In this document: positions 45,431 through 57,626 of the stretch, one piece after another
Layout: each line of letters opens with the position of its first letter
Numbering within the stretch: the stretch's first letter is position 1
Source of the DNA: Stenogyne calaminthoides
Taxonomy: Eukaryota; Streptophyta; Magnoliopsida; Lamiales; Lamiaceae
DNA: 64,000 nucleotides
NCBI GenBank assembly: GCA_037126765.1
Contig: JBBCBC010000034.1
Coordinates: 19,528,691 to 19,592,690 of the forward strand
Direction of reading: 5' to 3'
Position numbers and translations under genes: made by a program
The notes under the pieces: model-generated
Told to the model about the DNA's origin: nothing
Database searches by the model: none
The model's input: only the letters and a program-made list of their open reading frames with translations

Positions 45431-47105
45431 GCTTGAGGAAAAGCTAGCACTGATGGCAAGGAGGTTTGAAAGACTTAATAGTAGATTTGGAAAATACAAA
45501 AGCTATTACAGAACCACAATACACTGAAGAAACCTAAGGACGAGATCAACCGAGAAGAAGAAGGACACGAAAAGTTCGAGGGATCTTCATCCGCAAAAGA
45601 AGGACTCCAAGTCCAAAGAAGAAAGTGATCAGGATGATGATACCAACATATGCTATAATTGCCAAAAGAAAGGTCACTTCCAGTATGATTGTCCAGATTT
45701 GAGTGTTAAGGAGAGAAGAGAAAGGCAAGCTAAAAGAGACAAGAAGTTCTCTAGCAAAAAGGCCATGGTTGCGGTTAAGAACACTCGAGGAGGATCTAGC
45801 TCTTCGATGAAATATTCTCGCAAAGAAAAGTGATGACATCCGTCTGATGGCCATTGAGGAGGTAAACTCATCTTTCTCTTGTTGCTCCTACACTAGCACA
45901 AGAGTTTTCAAGTTCCACCGAAAAACAAATCATTTTGACCTGATGGATTCTTTTGAGAATCGATGAAGGACTATGCCGCTTTTTACAAGAACTCGCTAAA
46001 TAGAACTCAAGAGCGTAATAAGGAACCGAAAGTTTGAAAATCTAAAATGGAAAGACTCTAGCAATACCGAAATCACTTCTCAATTAATGGGAGCTACTGA
46101 TGAACTGGATGTTCTCACAACTCTCAGAGAAAGAGAAGTTGATAATGACCCTAACTGAAAAGCTAGAGAAATCCAATCAAGAGATTCAAATTTAATCGAC
46201 TAAGTTCAATGACCTCTCGAGAAGCATGAAACTCTACAGAATCCGTGAGGATAGTGCACGAAAGAAGTTAACTCTATTGAATAATGCATCTAATGTAATA
46301 GATGAAATTCAGAGTTACCGAGATCTGTCACTATAAAATCTGGATTGGGATATATTCCGGGGGAACCTCACAAGGTCATCCAATCTTTGATCAAGTAGCA
46401 AGAAGACAATCTTTGTAAAATCAGTGGCACCAATACTTCAAACCGAAGAAATGCCCAAGGTGTTAGACAAGGGTAAAGGACCTATGGTCTCAAAGAAACC
46501 CGAATGATCGGGTTAGAAAGCCCAAACCTCGGTGAAGGCTAGAAAACCTCGAAAGCGATCGATTGAAAAATTTCGTGCAAGTACTTCAAAGCCTCAGGCT
46601 AAGAATGCAAACCCGAAAAGGCTCCACATCGAACCATCGGAGGAATCCTCGGATGAGAAACACTCAAGAGAGACATTCTCAATCAAGAGACCAAGTCCTC
46701 GAGATAATGAAAGACCAGATTTCAAAGATGCATAACTGAACCCCACTTGCCTAAGGGTAAAGGTTATCTGAACCCGAGTCATCAAAGATTTAGACCGGCT
46801 GCACTGAAGCCAAAGCAAATGAACAGAAGGCCTGAACCAAAGAAAAATTCAAAAGCCCATGTTCATACTAAGGCTAGCACACATACACAGAAACTGCTAA
46901 GGCACCCAGAGTAGTAAATGTGTATGTTGATGTTTATGGAAGACAAATTAGCCACTCTAAAGTGATTAGAGTTGTCAGGCAGATTTAGATTCCAAAAGGT
47001 ACATCTAACCTTGTAGGACCCTACACAAATTGGGTACCTAAGAATTGATCTGTTTTTCAGGAGGAAAACAAGGGCACCGAGCTGATTAAAGATCACATAG
47101 CACTG
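45431..47105 (+). pseudogene. Copia B Gag C-terminus and linker, heavily frameshifted
   Basis: A CCHC zinc knuckle (CYNCQKKGHFQYDC, 45649-45692) and Lys/Arg-rich Sirevirus linker codons are recognisable (KPRKRSIEKFRAST near 46540), but frames change every 100-200 bases. The block is rich in TCGA/ACCG/CTCGG strings where CAG or CTG would be expected. No independent gene is supported. Confidence 0.7.
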
Positions 47106-48473
47106 ATGAGCAGAGATGAAAAGACTCCTGATGTATGGTATCTTGACAGTGGATGTTCAAGACATATGAAAGGATTCAAGAAGATACTCAGTGACTATGT
47201 TGAACAAAGAGGCCCACAGATCACTTTTGGAGATAACTCCAAGGGACAGACTGAAGGATATGGAACTTTGGAAATCGACTCAGTTCATATCCATGGTGTT
47301 TCATATGTATCTGGATTGAAGCATAATTTGCTTTCAATAAGTCAATTCTGTGATAAGGGTTTTAATGTTGAGTTCTCTAAGAACTTATGTTTTGTGAAAG
47401 ATGACATCTCACAGAAAGTACTACTGACTGGTACAAGAAAAGGAAATGTGTATCTTGCTGATTGGAGTTTAACTCCTAAAGATACATGTTTGGTTGCTAA
47501 AAGTTCCACAGATACCAGTTGGTTATGGCATAAAAGAATGAATCACCTGAATTTTAAAACCCTGAACAAGCTTGTAAGATTAGCTCTTGTAAGAGGGTTG
47601 CCTAATGAAGTGTTCAGTAAGGAACATATTTGTGATGCATGCCAAAAAGGAAAACAAATTAGAGCATCATTTAAAAGCAAAGTAGATGTTTCTACTGACA
47701 GAATACTTCAGTTACTGCATATGGATCTTTTTGGTCCTATAACACTAGTGAGCACTAATGGCAGGAAATACACATTGGTAGTAGTTGATGACTACTCAAG
47801 ATATACTTGGGTCATATTCTTACTCAGTAAGAAAGAGACTCAGATAAAGCTGCCAGAATTACTGAAAAGGCTCAGTATTGAGAAAAATCTGAGTGTGGTC
47901 AAAATCAGATCTGACAAAGGAACTGAATTTATAAATCATATCATATCTGATTATTGTGCAGAAAATGGAATTTCACATGAAACATCAGCTGCAAGGACCC
48001 CTCAACAAAATGGTGTTGCTGAAAGAAGGAACAGGACTCTGAAAGAAGCTGCAAGGACAATGATAGCTGAAGCTGATATTCCTAAAAGGTTTTGGGCTGA
48101 AGCTATCAACATTGCATGCTACTCTCAAAACAGATCTATGCTGACCAAGAGTCAAGGCAAAACACCCTATGAGCTTTGGAATGAAAGGAAGCCTCTTGTT
48201 TCTTTCTTTCGTGTGTTTGGTTGCAAGTGTTTCATACACAATAATGGTAAAGATCAGTTGAAAACATTTGATAGTAAAGTTGATGAAGGAATATTCTTAG
48301 GATATTCTGAAGTCAGTAAAGCTTTCAGAGTTTACAACTGTAGGACTCTTATTGTGGAGGAAACACCTCATGTTGTTTTTGATGAATCTACTTGTGTTCA
48401 GAAGAAACAGGAACATGATGCAGATGAACTGACTAAGAGGATCACCAGATTAAGCCCGAAAACGAAAAGATAA
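47106..48473 (+). pseudogene. Copia B protease-integrase region, long open frame
   Basis: 455 open codons. Protease active site region VWYLDSGCSRHMKGF (D-S-G) near residue 15 and FGDNSKGQTEGYG; GAG-pre-integrase SWLWHKRMNHLNF with the H-H and HICDACQKGK with the C-C of the zinc-binding domain; integrase core HMDLFGPI (Asp), IRSDKGTEF (Asp) and TPQQNGVAERRNRTLKE (catalytic Glu); then TPYELWNERKPLVSFFRVFG and the Copia DEGIFLGYS block. All catalytic residues are present. It is contiguous upstream with a broken Gag and downstream with a broken RT, so it is probably not expressed as a full polyprotein unless those breaks are sequence errors. Confidence 0.88.
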
Positions 48474-50470
48474 ATCATCCACTTCGAACTCGAAAAGAAG
48501 AAGTCGGTCACATCCTATGATTGGAGTGACTCGGACTCGAATAAAGAAGTTCGGGATGGAACTCGAGATGGTGAGACTCGGGAAAAACAACACTCAAAGG
48601 TGACCAATCTGAATGCAGACACCAGCCGGACTCGGTATGTGATGCCAATGAAGATGTGGTCACAAATGAGGCAAATTCTCGAATCTATCAACCAAAGGGG
48701 AACAAATGTCTCGACAATGTTCTCAATAGAATTTCCACGAGGAAGATGATTCCCTTTCCCTTTCTCGTTGTTCCCGAAGTTTATCGATTTAATCGAACCT
48801 AGCATTTCAAATGTTGAGGATACTCTTGAAGGGGGAACATCAAGAAGGAAATGGTTAGATAGTCATCCTACAAGTCGATTGTGGGTGATCTAACCGAAGG
48901 TGTTAAAACAAGAAGGTTCCATGGTGAGAGTGCACTATTCTCGCCGCTTCCTATCGGAGAAAAAACCTCTTGAGATTGGTGAAGCTCTACAAGATTCTCA
49001 TTGGATTATTGCTATGCAAGATGAAATAAATCAATTATCAAGGAATGAAGTATGGGAGCTAGTAGATAGACACTGAAAAAGGCACAATGTCATTGGAACC
49101 AAGTGGGTTTTTAAGAATAAAAGAGATGAAAACAACAACATTGTAAGAAAAGGCAAGGCAAGGCTAGTTGCACAAGGTTATTCCCAAGAAGAAGGCTTGG
49201 ATTATGATGAAACCTTTGCACTGTTGCAAGACTAGAAGCCATCGATTGTTTCTTGCATATCTTTGCCCACATGAAGTTCACGGTCTATCAAATGGATGTG
49301 AAAAGTGCATTTCGAAGCGGTGTGCTTAAAGAAGAGGTTTATGTGGAACAACCTCCCGGTTTCAAACAGAATGACCAGAAGTTTACTGTGCTCGGAAAAG
49401 CTTTGTATAGTCTCAAGCAAGCACCCGAGCATGGTATGATACTCTTTCTCGGTTTCTTCTTGACCATGGTTTTGTCAAAGGAACTGTTGATAGAACTCTA
49501 TTCAGGGATAGAAGATGGGGAAGATATCTTCTTGGTTCGGATATATGTTGATGACATCATTTTTGGATCTCCAAACCATCACCGTGTGAAAAGTTCTCAA
49601 CACCGATGAAAAGGCAAGTTTGAGATGTCAATGATGGGAGAGATGAATTTCTTTCTAGGTCTTCAAGTGAAACAATCAAAGGAAGGAATATTCATCAACC
49701 GTGCAAAAGTACACCGAGATCCGATTGCCAAATATGGTGTACAGACTGCAATGCGATTAGGATTCCCATGAATACTAACTACAAAATGGATCCCGATTAC
49801 GAAGGAAATCGGTGTGTCATAATCGATTATAGAGGAATCATTGGATCATTGCTTTCATCTCACGACAAGTAGGCCGGATATAACATTTGTTTGTTGGGAT
49901 ATGTGCAAATACCAAGCTAATCCTAAGGCTAGTCACATGGAGGTTGCCAAAAGATATCTTGAAGTATCTTAAGGGGCACGATGAATAGAGGATTGTGGTA
50001 TCCAAATGATGATAACCTTGAATTAACCGGGTTACTCGATCTTGATTATGGAGGTTGCTTGAAATTGACAGAAGTCCACTACGAGAACTTGTCAATTTCT
50101 AGGAAGTGGTGATATCTTGGTTTTTTGAAGAAACATACCTCGGTAGCAACCAAGATTACTCTTTTGGTGAATACATGGGTCGCAGAAAGTCTGCGTGCTC
50201 GATTCTTTTTCGCTCGCATACAACAATTAAGGGATTATAAAGTTGTAGCCAATGAAGTACCAATATTTTGTGACAATAATAGTGCCATTGCTATTTCACA
50301 AAATCGGTATTGCACACCGATGCAAGCATGTGGATATCGACATCACTTCATCGTAGATCATGCCGAGAAAAAGGACACAAGGATGGAGAAAATTCATAAT
50401 TGATAAGCGGATAGGCGATATCTTGACTAAACCTTTGGTCAATCAAGATTTCGGGAACTTTCGATTGAAT
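48474..50470 (+). pseudogene. Copia B reverse transcriptase and RNase H, frameshifted
   Basis: Blocks in order: WIIAMQDEINQLSRNEVWEL (about 49004-49065), VIGTKWVFKNKRDEN (49090-49135), ARLVAQGYSQEEGLDYDETF (49160-49216), YQMDVKSAF and EEVYVEQPPGF (49285-49365), ALYSLKQAP (49400-49427), FLVRIYVDDIIFGSP with the YVDD box (49530-49575), MNFFLGLQVKQSKEGIF (49645-49690) and RNase H VPIFCDNNSAIAISQN (50256-50305). Interruptions coincide with CG-rich strings. Confidence 0.82.
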
Positions 50471-51115
50471 TAGGGATGTTAGATCCAGTATAGAGTAAAA
50501 TCTGAAAAATTGAAGGTTTTCGGATGTATGAAGTTTTCTCGAATTCTCTCTTGAGAAGCTCGGGATAAAATAGAAATACTTGAATCGAGTCTCGAAACTC
50601 AGATTCTTCAAGGTCGAGATTCGGGATTATCTTGAACCCATTCAATTTTCTCGATATTATCTTGACATTTTATCAAGGTTAGTACTCAGTAAGACTGATA
50701 GAAGAGAAATTAGTCTGAAGAAGTAATGACTCATGCAACTCATTTATTGCTTAAGTGAAGCTCAGTAATCATTTGCAATAAATACAAAACACCTAAGGAA
50801 TGTTTTGGGCGGGATCGTTTGAAATTCTGAAAAAGGTCAACAGTCATTTAATGCTCTGTTACATTAATGACCAATGAGGATAGATTGGCGGCTTACTTTT
50901 CGGGGATCGTCTGTTCGTATACCCGATTAATCGGAGATTAATCTCAACCGTTGCTTTTCACCTAACCAACGCGATTTCCCACGATCTCGAAACTATTTAT
51001 ACTCCAATAAGTCATTCAAGCCAAATTTTATCAAACCCTTCGTTCTCAAAATCCTCTGCAAGAAAATCCCCTTTTGCCCAGAAAACCCTAAACCCCTAAA
51101 TCTTCAATCTCTCAA

Positions 51116-52036
51116 ATGGCTCCTACCATTTTTGATAAATTAGCCGAAACCAACAAACCCTGGTATGAGTTCGTTGTCTCGCTCGATAGCACAACCAATT
51201 CCAAACCAGAAGAGGAGGCTCTCCATATGATTCGATTGGCCAAACTCACTCATCTCGTCGCAAGCCGACCGGACCAAGAATATGCAAAAGAGGTAATCGA
51301 GTTCATCTGTAATTTGAGGATAGATGAAGAGGATGGTATGCATTCTGAGATTACTGTATCACATTTAGAGCAGTCGTCCAAATACATCGATTTTGAAAGG
51401 GAATTGTATATAATTCCGAATAATTTAAATGATGTTTTTGAGCTCTGTGATAAGGGAGAGGATCCTGCCATGTATATGTTGGGTAGAGAGCAGGAGTATT
51501 TAGATAGGATTCCTGAGAATCCTGTGAAATTTGAGGCAACATTGCATAAGAGGCATTTGAAGCCACAATATCGAGTTTTGATGGATATTGTGAGCAAAAG
51601 CATCATGAGCCTTACGGGGAGTTTTGAGCAGATCAATACCCCAAAGCTCCGATTGATGGCGGCGATCGAGGCCTCACCCACCACTGACTTCAACTGGCTC
51701 AAATTTTTGATTCAGATGGTGAGTGAACAAGTCAAAGTCATAAGAAAGGTTGACGGGGCTATCACGATTAAAGGCAAGATCCACCATGCAACCAAAATAG
51801 CTTTTATTTTGGAGATGTGCAGAGAGGAGGAGGATATCTTCACCAATTCGACCCCATTCCCTAAGTCCAAGGTGCTCTTCAAGCCCATTGCTGTGAAGAA
51901 ACAGGCCATCAGAGGGAAGAAAGAAAAGAAAGCAGAATCACCAAAAGCTGCTGCTGCTGCTGCTGCTGCTACTGAAGAGACCCAACAAACTAGGGGGAAG
52001 GTTTTGTTGGAGGCAAAGAAGGAAGCGAGGGAGTAA
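51116..52036 (+). CDS. Copia B extra ORF downstream of pol, N-terminal part
   Basis: 306 residues, ATG start after a leader at 51000-51115. It begins MAPTIFDKLAETNKPWYEF, continues through HLEQSSKYIDFERELYIIPN, YRVLMDIVSKSIMSL and LRLMAAIEASPTTDFNWLKF, and ends in an Ala-rich then Lys/Glu-rich tail. Sireviruses are known for an additional ORF between pol and the 3' LTR (sometimes called env-like). I see no signal peptide or transmembrane segment. Its layout recalls the 'putative plant transposon protein' regions found with such elements, but I do not recognise a catalytic domain and assign no function. The coding frame probably continues in the blocks at 52037-54646. Confidence 0.6.
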   Translation: MAPTIFDKLAETNKPWYEFVVSLDSTTNSKPEEEALHMIRLAKLTHLVASRPDQEYAKEVIEFICNLRIDEEDGMHSEITVSHLEQSSKYIDFERELYIIPNNLNDVFELCDKGEDPAMYMLGREQEYLDRIPENPVKFEATLHKRHLKPQYRVLMDIVSKSIMSLTGSFEQINTPKLRLMAAIEASPTTDFNWLKFLIQMVSEQVKVIRKVDGAITIKGKIHHATKIAFILEMCREEEDIFTNSTPFPKSKVLFKPIAVKKQAIRGKKEKKAESPKAAAAAAAATEETQQTRGKVLLEAKKEARE

Positions 52037-53555
52037 AAATGATGAAGGTAAGAACCTTGCTCCAAAGCGCCAGAAGATTGGTGGTTCTCACCGGCGAAGA
52101 TGGCAAAGGATTCTCAAGAGAGTCAACCCGAGGGCCAAACCGCTCGAGATTCGCCATTGCAAGTTTTGGCTCAAAGTTATCTCTAAGGCACGAGAACAGA
52201 TCGAGGAGCAGTCTTCTCTCGAGGTGCTTGAGATCCAAATTTCATACAAAAAATTTCTCAGAAATTTTAAGGAACTCAGCCTCGAGATTCCTACCAAAGA
52301 TGTGCAGCCAGACAAAGAGCCAACTCAGAGTCAATTCGAGGACGCGCATACCAAAGCCCCGTAACCCACTCAGATGCAAAATCGAGGACCTCGATCAAGA
52401 CAACATACAGATGACTTTGAGACTCGTGAGCAAATTTATTCTTGATGAGCTCCCCGAAAGTGATCTATCATCTTGATCCTCAAATTGATGCTTCAACCGA
52501 ACCAGAGAGCCCGAGATGGAAGAAGGAGAAGTCAAGAAGGCGAGTGGAGGAGCAAGGGGGAACGGGTTCATTCTAGATCACACCGAAAGCTCAAAATTTC
52601 ATACCCCGATCTGCAAGATGTCTTCTTCGATTAAGGTCGATCGTGTTCATCCTCAATCGACTCTTCCAGAGATGCTTGACATTGCCAGATTGCAGGAAGA
52701 CCGGTGGAATGAGGGAGACAAAACTTCCCGACCGACTTCTCAGTGGTTCGGTGAGGACAAAGCTCGTAATGAAAATTTCAGATTTTGATGAGCCGTTCGG
52801 AAGAAGTTAATCGAGAGGAGAGCTAAAAGTTGGTGCCCCTAAAGATCGAGACAAATCTCAAGATGGAGATGGAGACCAACAGGAGATCTTGAGGATCGGG
52901 CCTCGATTGAGAAGGAAACTTCGCCGATCAACCTGAAATCTTTCAACCTCAGACTGAAGCTAGCACTCTTCAGGTACCTTTTGGCACTATTAAAAATTAT
53001 GCCAAAGTTACTGAAAGTACTATATTTAATTCTGAATTGTTCGATGTACGATCGAGGCTCGATTGGAGACTGGAGCTCGGGATGAAGTCAAGCTCAGATG
53101 ATCAATCGGCCTGAAGGTCACGAAGGTTCCCCGAGATTGACCTCACCCTTGATGGAGAAGCTTGAGAAGGTTGAGCCAATGATGATCAAGATTGCTCAGA
53201 TGGAAGAAACATTGCCCAACCAAGCTCAGAAGATGGAAAATCTTAGTCACTCTTCAGAACTGGTGCAAATAAAAAACACTCTGACCTCACAGATGACCTC
53301 CATGGAAGAAAAGCTGAATGAAACGCCGGAGGAGTCAAAATTTGAAGTTAGTCTTGAATCGAAATTAAAGCACCGGAGAGAACCAATTCTAGAGGTGAAA
53401 TAGGCAGAGAGGAATGATGTGATGATCAAGTCTGCTTATTGAGGAAATGAGCTCGATCTTTCATGACCAAGATGACAGAGATGTTTAAGGAGGCTCTCTC
53501 TGCCGGTTGCCCCCATCTCTCAAGAATTTTTCGTGGCTAAGAACCACATCGTGAG
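52037..53555 (+). pseudogene. Copia B extra ORF, disrupted middle part
   Basis: Coding-like but broken: frames switch often, with recognisable coiled-coil-like codons such as EKVEPMMIKIAQMEETL (about 53164-53215). The block is packed with CGAG/TCGA/ACCG strings. It links the open N- and C-terminal parts, so the extra ORF was probably one long frame of over 1,000 codons. Confidence 0.5.
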
Positions 53556-54646
53556 GTGGAAGACGAACAAGATCGAGATAAGCGAGAGAGGTGCGTTTGT
53601 GTGAGCAAAGAGCAATATCACATGGACACAACACTCTCCGGACTTCTTCCAAATTACGGTGCCAAGAAGGGGGAAAAGGAAGGTGAAGACTTCAGGAAAT
53701 TATTGGCACGTACTTTGAAGAAAAAGGCTCAGAAAGATGCTGAAATGTATAATCTATCTAAAGCCTTGAAAGAAGTCGAAGCTACTGACAATATGAAGTT
53801 CGCTCAGGTGGAGAAGCCTATCTACACTCGAGTTTCTGAGGAAACCATGCTTGATGTTGCAAAAGAGAAACTGAGTGCTAGAACTAAGGTTGGAACAAGC
53901 CAGGCTGGTGCTGAATTGCCTATAAAGAGAAAAGCCTTGGGCGTTGTTGAACCTATAAGCAAGCGTGCGAAGGCTTCTAAGCCAATCCAGAGAAAGCTAA
54001 TTCTGGATGATGATGAAGAATCTGAGTCTCAACCTCAGAAGAAAATCTTCAACACAAGAGATGCTCTGAAGTCACTCCAGATAGGACAAGCTAAGAAAGT
54101 TTCTGCTTCGGTCTCAGGCGTGTCTGTGATCAGAAAGAAAATAGAAAAAGAGCAGAAGCGTAGGAGTGAATTCAAGAAGTTTGCGAGCAAGAGGAAAGGG
54201 GCATCAAGAGCACAAAAATTGCCCCACGTTGATAAATGGATGCCTATCAAATTCAACGATATCTGGGAAGAGGTCAAGAGAACCTTCTGGTTCTATTATG
54301 ATGTGCTCAGGGAATGGAGAGGGGAAGCTCAGAGCCAAATGAAGCATTCATTGAATATCTCCTAACCTTCTATCCAAAATATCTCCAAAGCTGGATTAAC
54401 CTTGCGGATGAAGGAGAGATGCAGATAGTAGCCCCCGGCCCATATACTTACCCTCCTCCAAGACTTGATAATGGCCTGGTGAATGAGAAGGTCATTACTC
54501 AAGAAATTGCTCAGTATGCTGGTCAGTTGGGTTTGACAGGAAACAGTCCGGATATCATTAAGGAGAGAAATGAGCTGAAGAAGAGCTATTTCGGAATGTT
54601 CGACCTGGAGGTACCAGCTGATGAAGTTGAAGAAGAAGCAAACTGA
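53556..54646 (+). pseudogene. Copia B extra ORF, C-terminal parts
   Basis: Two overlapping open blocks. 53556-54365 is Lys/Glu-rich with LARTLKKKAQKDAEMYNLSK, RKLILDDDEESESQPQKKIF and KIEKEQKRRSEFKKFASK, and nuclear-localisation-like basic clusters. 54314-54646 has MQIVAPGPYTYPPPRLDNGL and an acidic end, DEVEEEAN, with a natural stop. The frame change between them is near 54330. No known catalytic motif is visible. It ends about 475 bp before the 3' LTR. Confidence 0.55.
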
Positions 54647-55106
54647 AGAGCAGAAGACTGAAGAGCCAAATCTGAAGACTGAAGACTGAAGACTCAGAAG
54701 ATTCTTGTAATCTTTAAATTTTTGTCTTTTTGATTTTGTTGATAAGACTCATTGTAATCTGTAATGGTATACCAATCATCAATGAAAACTTATCATTTAT
54801 GCTCACAAGATAATATCTCATTATCTTATTTACATGTCTTTTTATTTTGATATGCTGAATGAATGTCTCTGAACTGATTGTATGTTGATAAGAGGGAAAT
54901 TGTTTAAGTATTTGGTGATGAACTATTTAAGAAAATTCATTACTATAGAAATTGTTGAATGATTAAGTATTGGGAGATTCTCTAAAATTGTTGGGAGATT
55001 CTCCGATTCAGGAAATTGTTGGGAGACATAACCAATCATGTAATAGGATAAACTGAAACCCGAGTATAGGTTATATGTTTGTAACAAGATAGGTTTTGGC
55101 ATCATC

Positions 55107-55120
55107 AAAAAGGGGGAAAT
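55107..55120 (+). promoter_or_regulatory. Polypurine tract of Copia B
   Basis: AAAAAGGGGGAAAT lies immediately upstream of the 3' LTR start at 55121. It serves as the plus-strand DNA primer site. Confidence 0.88.
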
Positions 55121-56921
55121 TGTTGGGAGATGAATTTAATAAAAGATATATGATTTTGATTAAGATCCCAAAACCCCTGAGTATGACATGTTCGAATAAT
55201 CTTGATAGTTGAGTCGATTTTCGTTTTAGAGTATTCGGGATGTTATCTCGCAAAATGTATAGTCAATGATATAGATCGATAAGTTCAAGACTCAAGAACT
55301 CAAGATAAGCCAAGAAACCGGTTTCAAAGATGAAACCGAAGTTTCTAAGACTCAAGAAGAAATCGAGAATCAAGACTCAAAGAGAAACCGAGAATCAAGA
55401 CTCAAAGAGAAATCGAGAATCAAGACTCAAAGGAGAAATCGAGAATCAAGACTCAAAGGAGAAACCGAGTAAATCGAAAACTCAAAGATGAAGACTCAAA
55501 GATATCACCAAGATATCATCAACACTCAAGACTCAAGACTCGTAAGACTCGTAAGACCCCAAGACTCGTAAGACTCAAGACGCAAGATCAAGACCGAGAA
55601 TCAAGATCAAGAATATCAAGGCATAGTAATTATCAAGACTCAAGAATGCATCAATGCTCAAGATAAACCTCAATATTCTCGAGGCAATCAATATATCTAT
55701 CTCAAGGATGCAATATCGGTAAGATCGCGATTCTTAGAGAAATAGATATTTGCCTGCATATTCAAATGCGCATAAAAGGAACTAAGTCGAGTGTTGTTAA
55801 GGTTATAGCAACTCAGAGTTTATAACCAAAAGAGCCGTTGAAGGTGTCTTCCTTTAACTGGAGACAAAAGTCAAAAAGATGAAGACAACACTGTACCACA
55901 CTGACAGTGACAGTGACAGGTCCCAAGTGCTCTTATATTGAAGAGAGCTCACTATACTAAGCCTAGATTGATAAGACATATCCAAAGTTTAGTCAAGATA
56001 TCCTAACCCCTTGCATTGTACTTCATTGTAAAGGATATCTCATCCTAGTTGGAAACCAACCAAGAAACCCCAAACCCTTGAGAAGGTAGTTGGAGTGTGT
56101 TTGTTGGTGAGAAGAGTTGTAAAGAGTTAGTAAACTACGCGAGTAGTCGAAAAACTCTAGAGGAGAAGTTAGTAAGCTACAGAGGTAGTCTGAAAGCTTG
56201 TTTGTGTTTGAGTAAGTAAACTACGGAAGTAGTCAGAAAGCTCAAGGTCGGGTTGAGTAAGTAAACTACGTGGAGAGTCAGAAAGCTCAGGGCCGAGTTG
56301 AGTAAGTAAACTACGCGAGGTAGTCAGAAAGCTCAGAAGTGATTAGTGAATTTCTCTGAGGATCAGAGAGAGTGGACGTAGGAGCTTGAGTCTCTGAACC
56401 ACTATAAACTGCTGTGTTGTTTATTGCTTTCCTTATCTGTGCTTAACTGTTGCATCACTGAGTTTGAAAGCATATTGTTCACTGGTATTTCAGTTGGAAT
56501 CAATCCACTGGAAGTTGCATGTAATTGAATCACACCCTAACCACTATTCCATTAAAGGAAGGTTTTCAAAGAAAGCTTAAAACGCAGTATAAACTAAAGG
56601 GCCAACCATTCCAGACATCCGAGTAGCTAGAACGGATAGTTACCAAACCGAACTTACTCTTCGAGGGTTCAAGAAGTTAGTTATCCGATCCAAGCAACTC
56701 GGGATCTCTGACACTCGGGACTCGGTTGGGATTATCGAGGTTTCGAAAGCCGGGATCACTTTGTCTCGATGAACTTTGACTCAGAGTGATTTGTGCTTCT
56801 CAGGACCTAATCTTCAGGATTATCTGACCCAAGCTGACCTCAGTAAGAAAAAGTTTTAAAAACTCTGAACACGTGTATTCCCCCCTATACACGTGTAAGA
56901 CTCATTTGCACCGGACCAAAA
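55121..56921 (+). mobile_element. Copia B 3' LTR
   Basis: 1801 bp, same start as the 5' LTR (TGTTGGGAGATG) and the same end apart from a mutated tip (CCAAAA instead of CCAACA). It is followed by the duplicated pentamer ATTAC at 56922-56926. It lacks about 315 bp corresponding to 43190-43510; the join is near 55890-55925. Differences from the 5' LTR often involve CAG/CTG on one side and CG on the other. Confidence 0.93.
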
Positions 56922-56926
56922 ATTAC

Positions 56927-57626
56927 GTTCGCTCCGCGAACAGCGATGAAGGGCCAAGCTATGGCCGATTTTATGGTTGAGTTGACATATCCACAAATGC
57001 CCGAAAAAGCTGTCGATCAATCATCAACAAGTTCAAGAGTCGGAGCAGGCGTAGTTCTCATCAGCCCAACCAGACAAACATTCACGACAGCCATCCGTTT
57101 TGACTTCCCAGCTACAAATAATGAAGCCGAGTACGAAGCTTTGATCGCTGGACTACAGATGGCTATGACAATGGGAATTCAGAGGCTGATGATTTATAGC
57201 GATTCTCAGATAATCGTTTATCAAGTAACAGGTGAGTACGAGGCCCGAGGCGAACAAATGGCACAGTATCAGCAACTAGCAAAAGAGTTGCTCGAGCATT
57301 TTGAACAAGTTTTCATAGAACAATTACCACGATTGGGTAATTCATTCGCTAATGCTTTGGCACGCCTGGCAACAGCAGAAGGAGTGACGAACACAACAGA
57401 CATTGTGGTCGTCACAACTTGTTCCCCATCAGTTCCCAGAGTTATAATCGCCCAAGTAACAGGCGAACAAGAAACTTGGATGACTCCACTGAAGAGTTGC
57501 CTGAAATATTATGGGCCTATCGAACAACTTTCAGAACATCAACTGCGGAGACCCCGTTTTCCTTGGCATTTGGTGCGGAAGCTGTTATACCTGCATAAAT
57601 CAAGATTCCAAGTCATCGAACAATGA
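56927..57626 (+). pseudogene. Tat-type Gypsy RNase H continuation and integrase remnant
   Basis: Continues the Gypsy frame interrupted at 42416. The linker MKGQAMADFMVE is followed by the second RNase H, GVVLISPTRQTFTTAIRF, NNEAEYEALIAGLQMAM, IYSDSQIIVYQVTGEY and LPRLGNSFANALARLAT, a Tat-lineage feature. After ETWMTPL (57475-57491) the frame jumps to the late integrase block LPEILWAYRTTFRTST-type codons in another frame, so most of the integrase core is deleted. Confidence 0.85.
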
